Below are positions 1 to 7,674 of a stretch of 45,811 nt of DNA, one piece after another. The stretch lies in contig NZ_JAJAUZ010000057.1 in assembly GCF_020532645.1 (NCBI RefSeq), forward strand, positions 1 to 45,811, read 5' to 3'. The position numbers and the translations under genes were made by a program. Source of the stretch: Streptomyces bambusae. Lineage in GTDB: Bacteria; Actinomycetota; Actinomycetes; Streptomycetales; Streptomycetaceae. Below the pieces are notes generated by a model, which worked only from the letters and a program-made list of their open reading frames with translations, ran no database searches and was not told the origin of the DNA. Each line of letters opens with the position of its first letter. Position 1 is the first letter of the stretch.

Positions 1-19
1 GCCCCGCTGGGTCGGGGTG

Positions 20-69
20 GCGGGGGCTCCGCCCCCGGGCCCCCGCGCCTCAAACGCCGGCGAGGCTGG
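20..69 (-). repeat. GC-rich intergenic repeat with terminator-like hairpin
   Basis: This stretch lies just beyond the 3' end of the leftward GH4 gene. It holds a G/C hairpin at about 22-37 (GGGGGC, loop TCC..., GCCCCC) and the block cctcaaacgccggcgaggct (48-67). The reverse complement of that block recurs near the right end of the window (45620-45641 and, more loosely, 45720-45741). It probably ends transcription of the GH4 gene. The repeat relationship is seen directly; the terminator role is inferred. The remaining bases 70-177 hold nothing I recognise. Confidence 0.55.
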
Positions 70-177
70 AATGGGCCGTCGCGCCGGGAACGCCGACGCG
101 CTGGACTTGGCCCGGCGGGCCCGGACGTCAGCGGCGAGGCCGGGATCGCCACCTGTGCCCGGCCGGCCGGCCCCCGC

Positions 178-1518
178 TCAGCGCAAGTACGACAGGCCCG
201 GGTGGGCGGCGGCGTAGCCGTCCAGGAGGCGGTGGGCGACGGTGACCGAGTCGACCAGGGGGTGGAGGGCGAAGGCCCTCAGCGCCGCGGCACGGGAACC
301 GTGCTCGGCAGCGGCCAGGACCTCCCGCTCGACGGCCTTCACGGACGCGACCAGCCCGGCCGCATGCGCCGGCAGCGGCGACACCCGCTCCGGCACCGCC
401 CCACCGCGCCCCACCACACACGGCACCTCGACCACCGCCTCGCCGTCGAGCCCCGCGAGAACGCCACGGTTGCGGACGTTGAGGATCAGCCGCGCCCGCT
501 CGTCCCGCGCGATCGCCCGCATCAGCGCGAGCGCCACCCGCTCGTACCCCCCGGACTCCAGATCCGCCTCGGCCCGCTCACCCGCCCCCGCCGCCTCCCG
601 GTTCTCCGCCATGTACGTGGCCTCCCGCTCGGCCCGGGTCCGGTCCCACGCGGCGAGGGCCTTGACCCCGGGCCGCCCGGCCTCCGCGTAGAACCGCGCC
701 TGCTGGTCCCGCAGGAACGCCCCGCGCGTCTGCTCCGCCTCGCGGTACGCCCGTACCGCCTCGCGGTTGAAGTAGTAGTAGTGGAGGTACTCGTTCGGGA
801 CCGCCCCGAGGGCCTGGAGCCAGTCCGCCCCGAACAGCCGCCCCTCCTCGAACGACCCGAGCAGGTCCCGGTCGGCCAGCAGCCCCGGCAGCTCGTCCCG
901 CCCGTCGACCCACAGGCCGCTCACCCAGCCGAGGTGGTTGAGCCCGGCGTAGTCGATGCGCGCGGCCGCCGGGTCGGCGCCCAGCAGCCGGGCGATGCGG
1001 CGGCCGAGGCCGACCGGCGAGTCGCAGATCCCGATCACGCGGTCACCGAGGTCGGCGGCCATCGCCTCGGTCACCAGGCCGGCCGGATTGGTGAAGTTGA
1101 TGACCCAGGCCTCCGGCGCCCGCAGCGCGATCCGCCGGGCCAGTTCCCGTGCGACGGGCACGGTCCGCAGCCCGTACGCGACACCGCCCGCGCCGGTGGT
1201 CTCCTGGCCGAGGACCCCTTCGGCGAGGGCGATGCGCTCGTCGTCGGCGCGCCCGTCCAGGCCGCCGACGCGGATGGCGGAGAACACGAAGTCGGCGCCG
1301 GCCAGGGCCTCGTCGAGGTCGGTGCCGGCGGTGACGGCCGGCGCGTCGGGGACGCCCTCGGCCTGCTCGGCGAGCACCTTGGCGATGGCGGAGAGCCGGG
1401 CCGGGTCGCGGTCGTAGAGGGCGACCCGGTCGACCCGGCCCTCGGCGTGGTCGCCGAGGAGCGCGCCGTACACGAGGGGGACCCGGAACCCGCCGCCGCC
1501 GAGGATCGTCAGTTTCAC
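178..1518 (-). CDS. Glycoside hydrolase family 4 protein, 6-phospho-beta-glucosidase type
   Basis: This 446-residue cytoplasmic enzyme should hydrolyse a (phospho)glycoside by the NAD- and divalent-metal-dependent redox-elimination mechanism of GH4. An N-terminal dinucleotide-binding fold opens with MKLTILGGGG. The family block QETTGAGG is at 105-112, INFTNPAG at about 140-147, the metal-ligand Cys in ICDSPVG (Cys165) and the metal-ligand His in GLNHLGW (His195). Length is normal for the family. The start is a GTG preceded by GGAAGG about 11 bases upstream; an open frame continues far upstream but encodes only low-complexity sequence. No PTS or sugar ABC genes adjoin it, so the substrate is unknown. 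The MmyB-type regulator gene lies upstream on the same strand (143-bp gap) and may or may not control it. Confidence 0.9.
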   Translation of the reverse strand: MKLTILGGGGFRVPLVYGALLGDHAEGRVDRVALYDRDPARLSAIAKVLAEQAEGVPDAPAVTAGTDLDEALAGADFVFSAIRVGGLDGRADDERIALAEGVLGQETTGAGGVAYGLRTVPVARELARRIALRAPEAWVINFTNPAGLVTEAMAADLGDRVIGICDSPVGLGRRIARLLGADPAAARIDYAGLNHLGWVSGLWVDGRDELPGLLADRDLLGSFEEGRLFGADWLQALGAVPNEYLHYYYFNREAVRAYREAEQTRGAFLRDQQARFYAEAGRPGVKALAAWDRTRAEREATYMAENREAAGAGERAEADLESGGYERVALALMRAIARDERARLILNVRNRGVLAGLDGEAVVEVPCVVGRGGAVPERVSPLPAHAAGLVASVKAVEREVLAAAEHGSRAAALRAFALHPLVDSVTVAHRLLDGYAAAHPGLSYLR

Positions 1519-1661
1519 GTGCCGCCCGCCCTTCCGCCCGGCCCGGTGCGGAATCACCGTGCCCGGGCCAGTCTCGCCGACGCCCGGCCGCCCCCGTGCC
1601 ACGGCACCCCGGCACCGGCCGGCTCGGCGTTCCGCCGGGCAGACAGCCCGCCGGACAGGCC

Positions 1662-2645
1662 CTAATCGGCCAGCGGCGGCACGGCCCGCAGCTGCGGGCC
1701 CGGCCGGACGGCGGCGAGGGCGCCCGGCGGGATGCCCGCGGCACCCTGCGGGGCGGAGAGCACGAAGGTGACGCGGGTCAGGCCCATGTCGTCGAGCAGC
1801 GGCCCGGACTCGGCCAGCACCCGGCAGCGGGTGACGCCCCGGCGCGGGTCCGGGTGGCGCACGGCGAGCACCGCGCCGTCGTCGCGCGCGGCCTCGGGGC
1901 CGTGGGCGGCGAGCCAGTGCGGGACGCCGTACCGGTACGCGGCCTCCATGAACGGGTCGTGCGCGATGTCCTGCCGGATGCTCTGCAGCCCCTCGTCCTC
2001 GGGGTCCGCGGCGAGCGCGGCCGCGAACCGGGCCAGCAGCGGCACGCACCACGAGGGCTCGTGGTCCTCCAGCACGGCGGCGGCGTCCGGGTGGAAGAGC
2101 ACGAAGCGCAGGAAGTTGTCGTCGGGCAGCGCGGTGGGGTGCGGCCGGACGGTCTGGAAGAGCTGGTCGAAGGCGGAGTTGGTGAGCGCGACGTCCCAGC
2201 GGCGGTCGACGAGGAAGGAGGGGTACGGCACGGACTCCATCAGGGCCGCGTAGTCGCGCAGGTAGTCGCGCTGGACCGGGTCCGCGGGCAGCCGGCTCTC
2301 CTCGGAGGGCCGCCAGGACTGCGGCGGGTCGCGGTCGACGAGGACGCGGAACAGCCAGAAGCGCTGCCGCTCGCTCATCTCCAGGGCCTGGGCGAGGGCC
2401 AGGAGCTTGCGGTCGTTCCACTCCTTGACCAGGCCGCGTTCCCAGTTGCCGTACGCGCGGACGCTGATGCCGAGGCGGCCGGCCACGTCCTCCTGGCTCA
2501 GGCCGAGCTCTTCGCGGCGCTGCCGCAGGAGAGCCTTGCGGCGCTCCGACCGGATGGCTCCACGTACGGGCTCTTCGCCCGCCAGGCGATCCTGGCCGGA
2601 CCGCGCGAGGGCCTCGGATGGGCCCACGGCTGCGAGATGTGACAC
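1662..2645 (-). CDS. XRE-family transcriptional regulator with MmyB-like ligand-binding domain
   Basis: A 327-residue DNA-binding regulator. An N-terminal helix-turn-helix (RREELGLSQEDVAGRLGIS followed by YGNWERG, about residues 45-75) is followed by a 200-residue PAS-like domain typical of MmyB/MLTR regulators (PYPSFLVDRRWDVALTN, later FVLFHP). Family knowledge suggests it binds a small ligand, possibly a fatty acid or metabolite, but the ligand cannot be read here. I chose the GTG at 2645 because AAGGGGGAG (2652-2660) sits six bases before it; an in-frame ATG at 2681 has no ribosome site and lies only about 12 bases from the -10 element. It is divergent from the XRE/ImmA cassette and shares its operator-rich intergenic region. 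Confidence 0.88.
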   Translation of the reverse strand: MSHLAAVGPSEALARSGQDRLAGEEPVRGAIRSERRKALLRQRREELGLSQEDVAGRLGISVRAYGNWERGLVKEWNDRKLLALAQALEMSERQRFWLFRVLVDRDPPQSWRPSEESRLPADPVQRDYLRDYAALMESVPYPSFLVDRRWDVALTNSAFDQLFQTVRPHPTALPDDNFLRFVLFHPDAAAVLEDHEPSWCVPLLARFAAALAADPEDEGLQSIRQDIAHDPFMEAAYRYGVPHWLAAHGPEAARDDGAVLAVRHPDPRRGVTRCRVLAESGPLLDDMGLTRVTFVLSAPQGAAGIPPGALAAVRPGPQLRAVPPLAD

Positions 2646-2693
2646 CGGGAGCTCCCCCTTCTCACGGTCTGCGATCTTCATTTCCGTGTGGCG

Positions 2694-2723
2694 ATCCTGC
2701 TACCGACGGCAAGACAGTGTCAA
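2694..2723 (-). promoter_or_regulatory. Leftward promoter of the MmyB-type regulator
   Basis: On the minus strand a perfect TTGACA -35 (2718-2723) is followed, after 18 bases, by CAGGAT (2694-2699), close to the Streptomyces housekeeping consensus TTGAC-N17/18-TAGRRT. Transcription would start near 2687, giving a roughly 42-base leader before the GTG at 2645. Confidence 0.6.
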
Positions 2724-2725
2724 CT

Positions 2726-2777
2726 ATTGTGGCAATTCCAGCCCGTTGACACCTCATTCGCGCCACAGCTGTGGCAA
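2726..2777. promoter_or_regulatory. Candidate operators between the divergent regulators
   Basis: This AT-richer intergenic stretch contains TGTGGCAA twice (2728-2735 and 2770-2777), 42 bases or four helical turns apart. The first copy lies in ATTG-TGG-CAAT (2726-2736). The second is part of the perfect 14-bp palindrome GCCACAGCTGTGGC (2762-2775). A rightward TTGACA occurs at 2746-2751, and TAGCCT (2805-2810) is a possible -10 for the cassette. The sites are well placed for binding by one or both flanking XRE proteins. Binding is inferred. Confidence 0.45.
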
Positions 2778-2864
2778 GTTCTAGCCGTACGAACGGGAAC
2801 CGGTTAGCCTCCAGAGGCCAACCGCGTGCCCGTACCAACCTCGCGTGATCTAGGAGAACCACTG

Positions 2865-3533
2865 GTGACAGACGGCTTCCAGGCAACCGTCACAGTGGCC
2901 ACCGGACCCCTGGCGGCCACTGCCGCGCGCGTCGCCGAACTCGCGGGCAAACTCGGACGGTCCCCGAGCGAGGTCTTCGACCTGCGGCGGCTTTCGGACG
3001 CCTCGGGCGTCCCCGCGGACGTGGTCCGGGCCCTCCTCGACGGCCGCCCCGCCGGCGAACCCGACCTCCAGACCCGCTTCCTGCAGCGCCTCGACCTGCT
3101 GCGGCGCACCCGGGTCAAGCCCAACGGGCGCCGCTACACGCAGCAGGAGATCGCCGACGGCGCGGGCATGTCCCGCCAGCAGGCCGGCGCCCTGATCAAC
3201 GGCGACCGGCGCCCGACCATGGAACACTGTGACGCGATCCAGCGGTTCTTCGGGGTGCACGCCGGCTTCCTGACGGCGCACGACTCCGACGCCCTCACCG
3301 ACGCCCTGCAGCGCACCGAGCAGCAGCTGCTCCAGGACTTCGCAGGTCTCGAACGGGAGACCGTTCCGGCCGAGGCGGCCGCCGTGGACGACCCGCTGGC
3401 CCGTCTCCTCCAGGACCACGGGGTCCGCGGAATCGCCTGGCGGGCGGCCCAACTGCCCAGCGACAAGCACCGCGACAAGGTGACGGAATGGCTGGACATG
3501 CTGCTGGAAAGCGTCAAACCCACCGATTCCTGA
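2865..3533 (+). CDS. XRE-type helix-turn-helix regulator of the ImmA/IrrE cassette
   Basis: A 222-residue protein and the first gene of a four-gene unit. The central helix-turn-helix is at about residues 91-131 (YTQQEIADGAGMSRQQAGAL, then INGDRRPTMEH). An N-terminal helical segment (1-80) and a C-terminal tail (about 140-222) flank it and may be the contact region for the protease encoded next. The GTG start has AGGAG (2852-2856) eight bases upstream; an earlier in-frame GTG at 2826 lacks one. By analogy with ImmR/ImmA pairs, it is likely a repressor inactivated by its protease neighbour. That pairing is inferred from adjacency. The gap to the next gene is 73 bp. Confidence 0.85.
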   Translation: MTDGFQATVTVATGPLAATAARVAELAGKLGRSPSEVFDLRRLSDASGVPADVVRALLDGRPAGEPDLQTRFLQRLDLLRRTRVKPNGRRYTQQEIADGAGMSRQQAGALINGDRRPTMEHCDAIQRFFGVHAGFLTAHDSDALTDALQRTEQQLLQDFAGLERETVPAEAAAVDDPLARLLQDHGVRGIAWRAAQLPSDKHRDKVTEWLDMLLESVKPTDS

Positions 3534-3606
3534 GCAGGGAAGCGGCGTCAACCACGACAATGCGGTGCAGAGTTCCGGATCCGGGTCCGCTCCGACGGGG
3601 AGAACG

Positions 3607-4155
3607 GTGAGCATAGGCAGAGAGCAGCGGCGGCTGTGCGCGGAGCTCGTGGCCGGAATCCGGCTGCCCGCTCCGGCGGAACCCGCGGACCTCTACGCCG
3701 CGCTGTGCGAGGGCATGAGCCGGCACCGCGGGCGCCCCGTCCAGTTCCGCATGGCCTCGTTCCCGCCCGGGACGGCCAGCGGGCTGTGGCTCGACATGGC
3801 CGACCGCGACCTGGTGGTCATCGAGGAGCGCACCGCGCCCGACCACCAGCTGGTCATCCTCGGGCACGAGCTGTGGCACATGAAGGCCGGCCACTGCAGC
3901 CACCACGTCGACGGCGCGGCCGTCGCCGCCCGGCTGCTGTCCGACGAGGCCGACCTGAGCGAAACCGTCCGCAGCGTGGCGGCCCGCACCCGTGCGGACG
4001 TCTCGGAGGAGACCGAAGCCGAAACCTTCGGCCTCCTGTTGGGCAGCAAGTGCCGCTCCTGGCTGGCGGGCTCCGCCGGCCGGGCCCCGTCGGCCCGCGA
4101 CGGCCTGGCCGGCCGCCTGGAAGCCTCCCTCGGCTACCGAGGACCCCGGACCTGA
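3607..4155 (+). CDS. ImmA/IrrE-family zinc metalloprotease
   Basis: A 182-residue cytoplasmic protein with the gluzincin motif HELWH (residues 87-91), preceded by the hydrophobic strand QLVILG. About 45 residues later comes an acidic helix EETEAETFG whose Glu (near 137) is the likely third zinc ligand. This is the ImmA/IrrE arrangement; family members cleave XRE-type repressors in response to a signal. The GTG start has GGGGAG directly upstream (3598-3603). The gene stops three bases before the next start, indicating translational coupling. The likely substrate is the XRE protein encoded just upstream. Such genes are sometimes annotated as the toxin component of a toxin-antitoxin system; I see nothing that argues for toxicity. 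Confidence 0.85.
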   Translation: MSIGREQRRLCAELVAGIRLPAPAEPADLYAALCEGMSRHRGRPVQFRMASFPPGTASGLWLDMADRDLVVIEERTAPDHQLVILGHELWHMKAGHCSHHVDGAAVAARLLSDEADLSETVRSVAARTRADVSEETEAETFGLLLGSKCRSWLAGSAGRAPSARDGLAGRLEASLGYRGPRT

Positions 4156-4158
4156 CCA

Positions 4159-5364
4159 TTGAACGGGGGGGACTACTACATACCCGCGGCGGCCATGTGG
4201 GTGGCACTCGCGTTCAAGGTGCCGGCGCTGCGGGCCAACTGGCGTGATCCGCTGCTGCGGTCGGTGTGCGCGCTGCTGGCCCTGGCCGGCGCCGTGTTCG
4301 CGTTCGCCGCGCCGCCGACGATCTCGGCCGTGAACCGGTTCACCGGCATCCCGAACGTCTCGGCGCCGCTGGTGTACTGCCTGATCACGGCGTTCAGCGC
4401 GTCCTGCCTGATCCTCATCGTCAACTGGCGGGGCGGCCCGCCGGAGGAGACCCGGCGGGTCTCCCGGCTCTGGATCCGCGGGTACGCGGCCGTCGTGGTC
4501 GCGCTGGTCGTCCTGTTCGTCCTCGGCGACGCACCGGAGGAACGGCTCCGGGACCTCGACACCTTCTACGCGAGCACCCCGTACATCCGCGAGATGATCG
4601 TGCTGTACCTGGTGGCGCACAACGTGGCCGCGGTCGTGATGGTGGCGATGTGCTGGCGGTGGGCCCTCCAGGTGCGCGGCTGGCTGCGCACCGGCCTCAC
4701 GATCATCGTGATCGGCTACCTGTTCAACCTCAGCTACGACGTCACCAAGTTCGCGGCCATCGGGGCCCGCTGGGCGGGCACCGACTGGGACGGGCTGAGC
4801 ACCTACCTGGCGCCGCCGCTGGCGTCCGCCGGCGCGCTGGTCAGCTCCGTCGGGTTCGTGCTGCCGCTGGTGTGCCAGCGCGCCGCCGACCACTGGCAGG
4901 TCTGGGCGACGTACCGGCAGCTGGGCACCCTGTGGCACGAGCTGCAGCGGGCCGCTTCGGACCGGACCACCGCGGTGCGCATCGCGTGGTGGTCGCCCGC
5001 GGACCTCCGGGTCACCCAGCGGGAGTCGGACATCCACGACGGGTTCCTGACCATCGGGCCCTGGTTCGACGCCGGCCTGCGGGCCGACGCGTACGCCCGG
5101 GCCGTCGCGGGCGGTGCGGACGAGGTCACGGCCGAGGCCGTCGCCGACGCGGCGATGGTCGCCGCCGCCGTACGGGCCCGGCGGGCGGACCTGGACGCCG
5201 GCACGGCGGAAATCGACCAGGAGCACCCCGCGGCGCCCGTGGCCCGCCCCCGGGATCTCGTACGCATCTCCCACGCGTTGCGCCATTCGCCCGTAGTAGC
5301 AGCAGCCCGCCGCGAGGCGGCCAGGTCAGAGAGCGGCCCCCATGGCAGATCCTTCGAAAACTGA
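4159..5364 (+). CDS. MAB_1171c-type seven-helix membrane protein
   Basis: A 401-residue protein. Seven hydrophobic segments occupy roughly residues 7-22, 35-53, 69-88, 108-123, 145-165, 177-197 and 215-238. A soluble C-terminal region of about 160 residues follows (from HWQVWATYRQLGTLWHEL), with a predicted helical, charged character. The architecture fits the family labelled MAB_1171c putative transporter; transport is not demonstrated and a sensor role is equally possible. The start is a TTG three bases after the protease stop, so initiation probably depends on coupling. The 3' end overlaps the monooxygenase gene by 23 bp. Its fixed place between protease and monooxygenase suggests it senses or moves a small molecule for the cassette. 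Confidence 0.8.
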   Translation: MNGGDYYIPAAAMWVALAFKVPALRANWRDPLLRSVCALLALAGAVFAFAAPPTISAVNRFTGIPNVSAPLVYCLITAFSASCLILIVNWRGGPPEETRRVSRLWIRGYAAVVVALVVLFVLGDAPEERLRDLDTFYASTPYIREMIVLYLVAHNVAAVVMVAMCWRWALQVRGWLRTGLTIIVIGYLFNLSYDVTKFAAIGARWAGTDWDGLSTYLAPPLASAGALVSSVGFVLPLVCQRAADHWQVWATYRQLGTLWHELQRAASDRTTAVRIAWWSPADLRVTQRESDIHDGFLTIGPWFDAGLRADAYARAVAGGADEVTAEAVADAAMVAAAVRARRADLDAGTAEIDQEHPAAPVARPRDLVRISHALRHSPVVAAARREAARSESGPHGRSFEN

Positions 5365-6793
5365 GCGGGCCGCACGGCACGCCGTCGTCATCGGCGGCGG
5401 TCTGGCGGGCATGCTCGCCGCCGCCGCCCTGGCCGAGCACATGGACGCGGTCACCGTCGTCGACCGGGACGTCCTCCCGTCGGGTCCGGAGCCGCGCAAG
5501 GGCCTCCCCCAAGCGCACCACGCCCATCTGCTGTGGTCGGGCGGCGCCCGGGCGATCGAGGAACTGCTGCCGGGCACCACGGCACGCTGGCTGGCCGCCG
5601 GGGCCCGGCGGATCCCGCTGCCGACGGGGCTGGTGTCGATGTCGGCGAGCGGCTGGTTCCGGCGCTGGCCCGAGATGCAGTTCCTGATCGCCTGCAGCCG
5701 GGACCTCCTGGACTGGGTGGTGCGCCGGGAGGTCCTCGCCTGCGACCACGTACGGATGCTGGACGGCACCGAGCTGCTGGGCCTGGACGGGGACGCCGGC
5801 CGGGTCACCGGGGTGCGGATCCGGACCGCCGCCGGCGAGACGGCCACCCTGGACGCGGCGCTGGTCGTGGACGCGAGCGGACGGGGCTCGCGGGCCCCGC
5901 GCTGGCTGCAGGACCTCGGCGCCGGGGAGGTCCGCGAGGAGGAGGTCGACTCCGGGCTCGCCTACGCCAGCCGGATCTTCCGGGCGCCGGCCGGCACCGA
6001 GGACTTCCCGGTCGTCAACGTCCAGTCCGACCCGCGGGTGCCGGTGCCGGGGCAGACCGCCACCATCATCCCGGTGGAGGGCGGCCGCTGGCTGGTGACG
6101 CTGTCCGGGACCCGCGGCGGGCAGCCCACCGGGGACGCGGCCGAATTCGAGGCGTTCGCCCGCCAGGTCCGCGACCCGGTGGTCGGCGAGCTGATCGCGC
6201 ACGCCAAGCCGCTGACCGACGTGGTGATGAGCCGCAGCACCGTCAACCGGCGCCGCTACTTCGAGGAGCTGAAGAGCTGGCCCGAGGGGTTCGTCGCGCT
6301 CGGGGACGCGGTGGCGACGTACAACCCGGTGTACGGCCACGGCATGTCGGTCGCCGCGCAGGGCGTGCTCGCGCTGCGCGCGCAGCTGCGCAGCCACGGG
6401 GCGGCCCGGCCCGGCTTCGCCCGCCGGGTGCAGCGGGCAGTGGCCCGGCCGGTGGCCACGGCCTGGGACCTGGCCGTCGGGCAGGACATCCTGTACCCGG
6501 GCGCGGTCGGCTCCCGGCCGCCGGCCTCGTCGGCGCTGCTGCGGCGGTACATGGACCGGCTGATGCTGACGGCCACCGGGCGGCCGATCGTCACCCGGAC
6601 CCTGTTCGACGTCATGACGCTGTCCGCGCCGCCGCAGGCGCTGCTGCGGCCCGAGGTGGTGCTGGCGGTGGCCCGTGGACCGCAGCGGCCGCCGCTCGAA
6701 GGGCCGCCCCTGACCGGGGGCGAGCTGCGGTTCACGGAGCCCACCGACGGCAGCGCCGAGCACACCGACGCGGAGACCCCGGCCGAGGCGTGA
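5342..6793 (+). CDS. FAD-dependent monooxygenase/oxidoreductase
   Basis: A 483-residue flavoprotein. The N-terminal Rossmann motif is VVIGGGLAGMLAAAAL (about residues 14-29) with VTVVDRD closing the second strand. A second nucleotide-fold strand ends DAALVVDASGRGS (about 175), and the FAD-ribityl motif is GDAVATYNPVYGHGMS (about 320-335). This is the layout of the PHBH/tryptophan-halogenase-like monooxygenase superfamily. Its 23-bp overlap with the membrane protein gene places it in the same transcript. The substrate is unknown; in context it could make, modify or degrade the signal the cassette responds to. No membrane segment is evident. Confidence 0.85.
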   Translation: MADPSKTERAARHAVVIGGGLAGMLAAAALAEHMDAVTVVDRDVLPSGPEPRKGLPQAHHAHLLWSGGARAIEELLPGTTARWLAAGARRIPLPTGLVSMSASGWFRRWPEMQFLIACSRDLLDWVVRREVLACDHVRMLDGTELLGLDGDAGRVTGVRIRTAAGETATLDAALVVDASGRGSRAPRWLQDLGAGEVREEEVDSGLAYASRIFRAPAGTEDFPVVNVQSDPRVPVPGQTATIIPVEGGRWLVTLSGTRGGQPTGDAAEFEAFARQVRDPVVGELIAHAKPLTDVVMSRSTVNRRRYFEELKSWPEGFVALGDAVATYNPVYGHGMSVAAQGVLALRAQLRSHGAARPGFARRVQRAVARPVATAWDLAVGQDILYPGAVGSRPPASSALLRRYMDRLMLTATGRPIVTRTLFDVMTLSAPPQALLRPEVVLAVARGPQRPPLEGPPLTGGELRFTEPTDGSAEHTDAETPAEA

Positions 6794-6845
6794 GCCGGGG
6801 CCGGGGTCCGGGTGGGGGCTGGGGCGGGCCGGAGCCGGGGCGGGG

Positions 6846-7625
6846 TCAGGGTGCGGCGGCCGCCTGGGCGACGGCGACGGGGAAGAGGTCCGTGAACGGC
6901 GCCGCCGATTCGCCGTCCCGGCCGAACGGCGCGTCGAAGCTCCACACCAGGAACAGCAGGAACCCGATCAGCGCGCTGAACAGCCCCGCGAGCAGCAGCT
7001 CCCGGCGCGACCGGCGGATCTGCAGGGTGAAGATCAGGCCGACGGTGACCAGCGCGCCGGTCAGCAGCCCGAACCACACCACCCCCGGCAGCGTCGTCGT
7101 GTCGCTCTGGGTGCGCGCGTGCCGGGCGTCGTCCGCCGTGGCGATCTGGTCCAGCAGCGGCTGGTAGGCCTGCGCCTGCAGCTCGTTGGCCGGCGCCTGA
7201 TGGGTGACGTCGCGGCGCAGCTTGCCGAGCAGTTCACCGCCCTCCGCCGACGGCGGCTCGTCTTCGGTCATCCGCGGCCAGTCGACGGCGACGGTGTGCG
7301 CCACGTACGCGTCGACCTCGCCGCGGATCCGGTCGCGGACCGCCGCCGGGTAGACGTCGGCCCGCTGGGTGACCTCGTACAGCGCCTGGGCCTCGCGCCG
7401 CACGTTGTCCTCGGCGGCGCCGCGGGCCTCCCAGACGCCGGCGATGGCCAGGCCCAGCACGATCGCGTACACGACGCCGACCATCATCGTCATGTACTCG
7501 ATGACGTCGGGGGTTTCGCTGGTGTCCTCGTCGTCGGAGGCCCGGCGGTGCCGCAGGGTCGTGAAGAACAGGACGAGGGCGCAGGCGAGCGCCATGGTGA
7601 TGGCCAGGACCAGCCACTGGGACAC
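6846..7625 (-). CDS. DUF4239 (bestrophin-like) membrane protein
   Basis: A 259-residue membrane protein. Hydrophobic segments are at about 4-22 (LVLAITMALACALVLFF), 45-66 (MTMMVGVVYAIVLGLAIAGV), 182-202 (VVWFGLLTGALVTVGLIFTL) and 209-228 (ELLLAGLFSALIGFLLFLVW). A soluble, mainly helical stretch of about 110 residues separates the two pairs. This two-plus-two layout with a conserved YAIVLGLA in the second helix matches DUF4239, also called bestrophin-like. An ion-channel role is suggested only by the name. GTG start with GGAG upstream (CCGGAGCCCCCTC). The same-strand gene upstream is the Pro-rich surface protein (50-bp gap). Confidence 0.82.
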   Translation of the reverse strand: MSQWLVLAITMALACALVLFFTTLRHRRASDDEDTSETPDVIEYMTMMVGVVYAIVLGLAIAGVWEARGAAEDNVRREAQALYEVTQRADVYPAAVRDRIRGEVDAYVAHTVAVDWPRMTEDEPPSAEGGELLGKLRRDVTHQAPANELQAQAYQPLLDQIATADDARHARTQSDTTTLPGVVWFGLLTGALVTVGLIFTLQIRRSRRELLLAGLFSALIGFLLFLVWSFDAPFGRDGESAAPFTDLFPVAVAQAAAAP

Positions 7626-7674
7626 GAGGGGGCTCCGGTTGAGAGATCGGTCGGGCTGAGCGCCCGGGGGTCCG

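Noticed and set aside
3607..4155. Classical toxin-antitoxin system
   Set aside because: The regulator/protease pair is sometimes labelled this way, but the HELWH zincin and longer operon fit an ImmA/IrrE sensing system better, and nothing in the sequence indicates toxicity.
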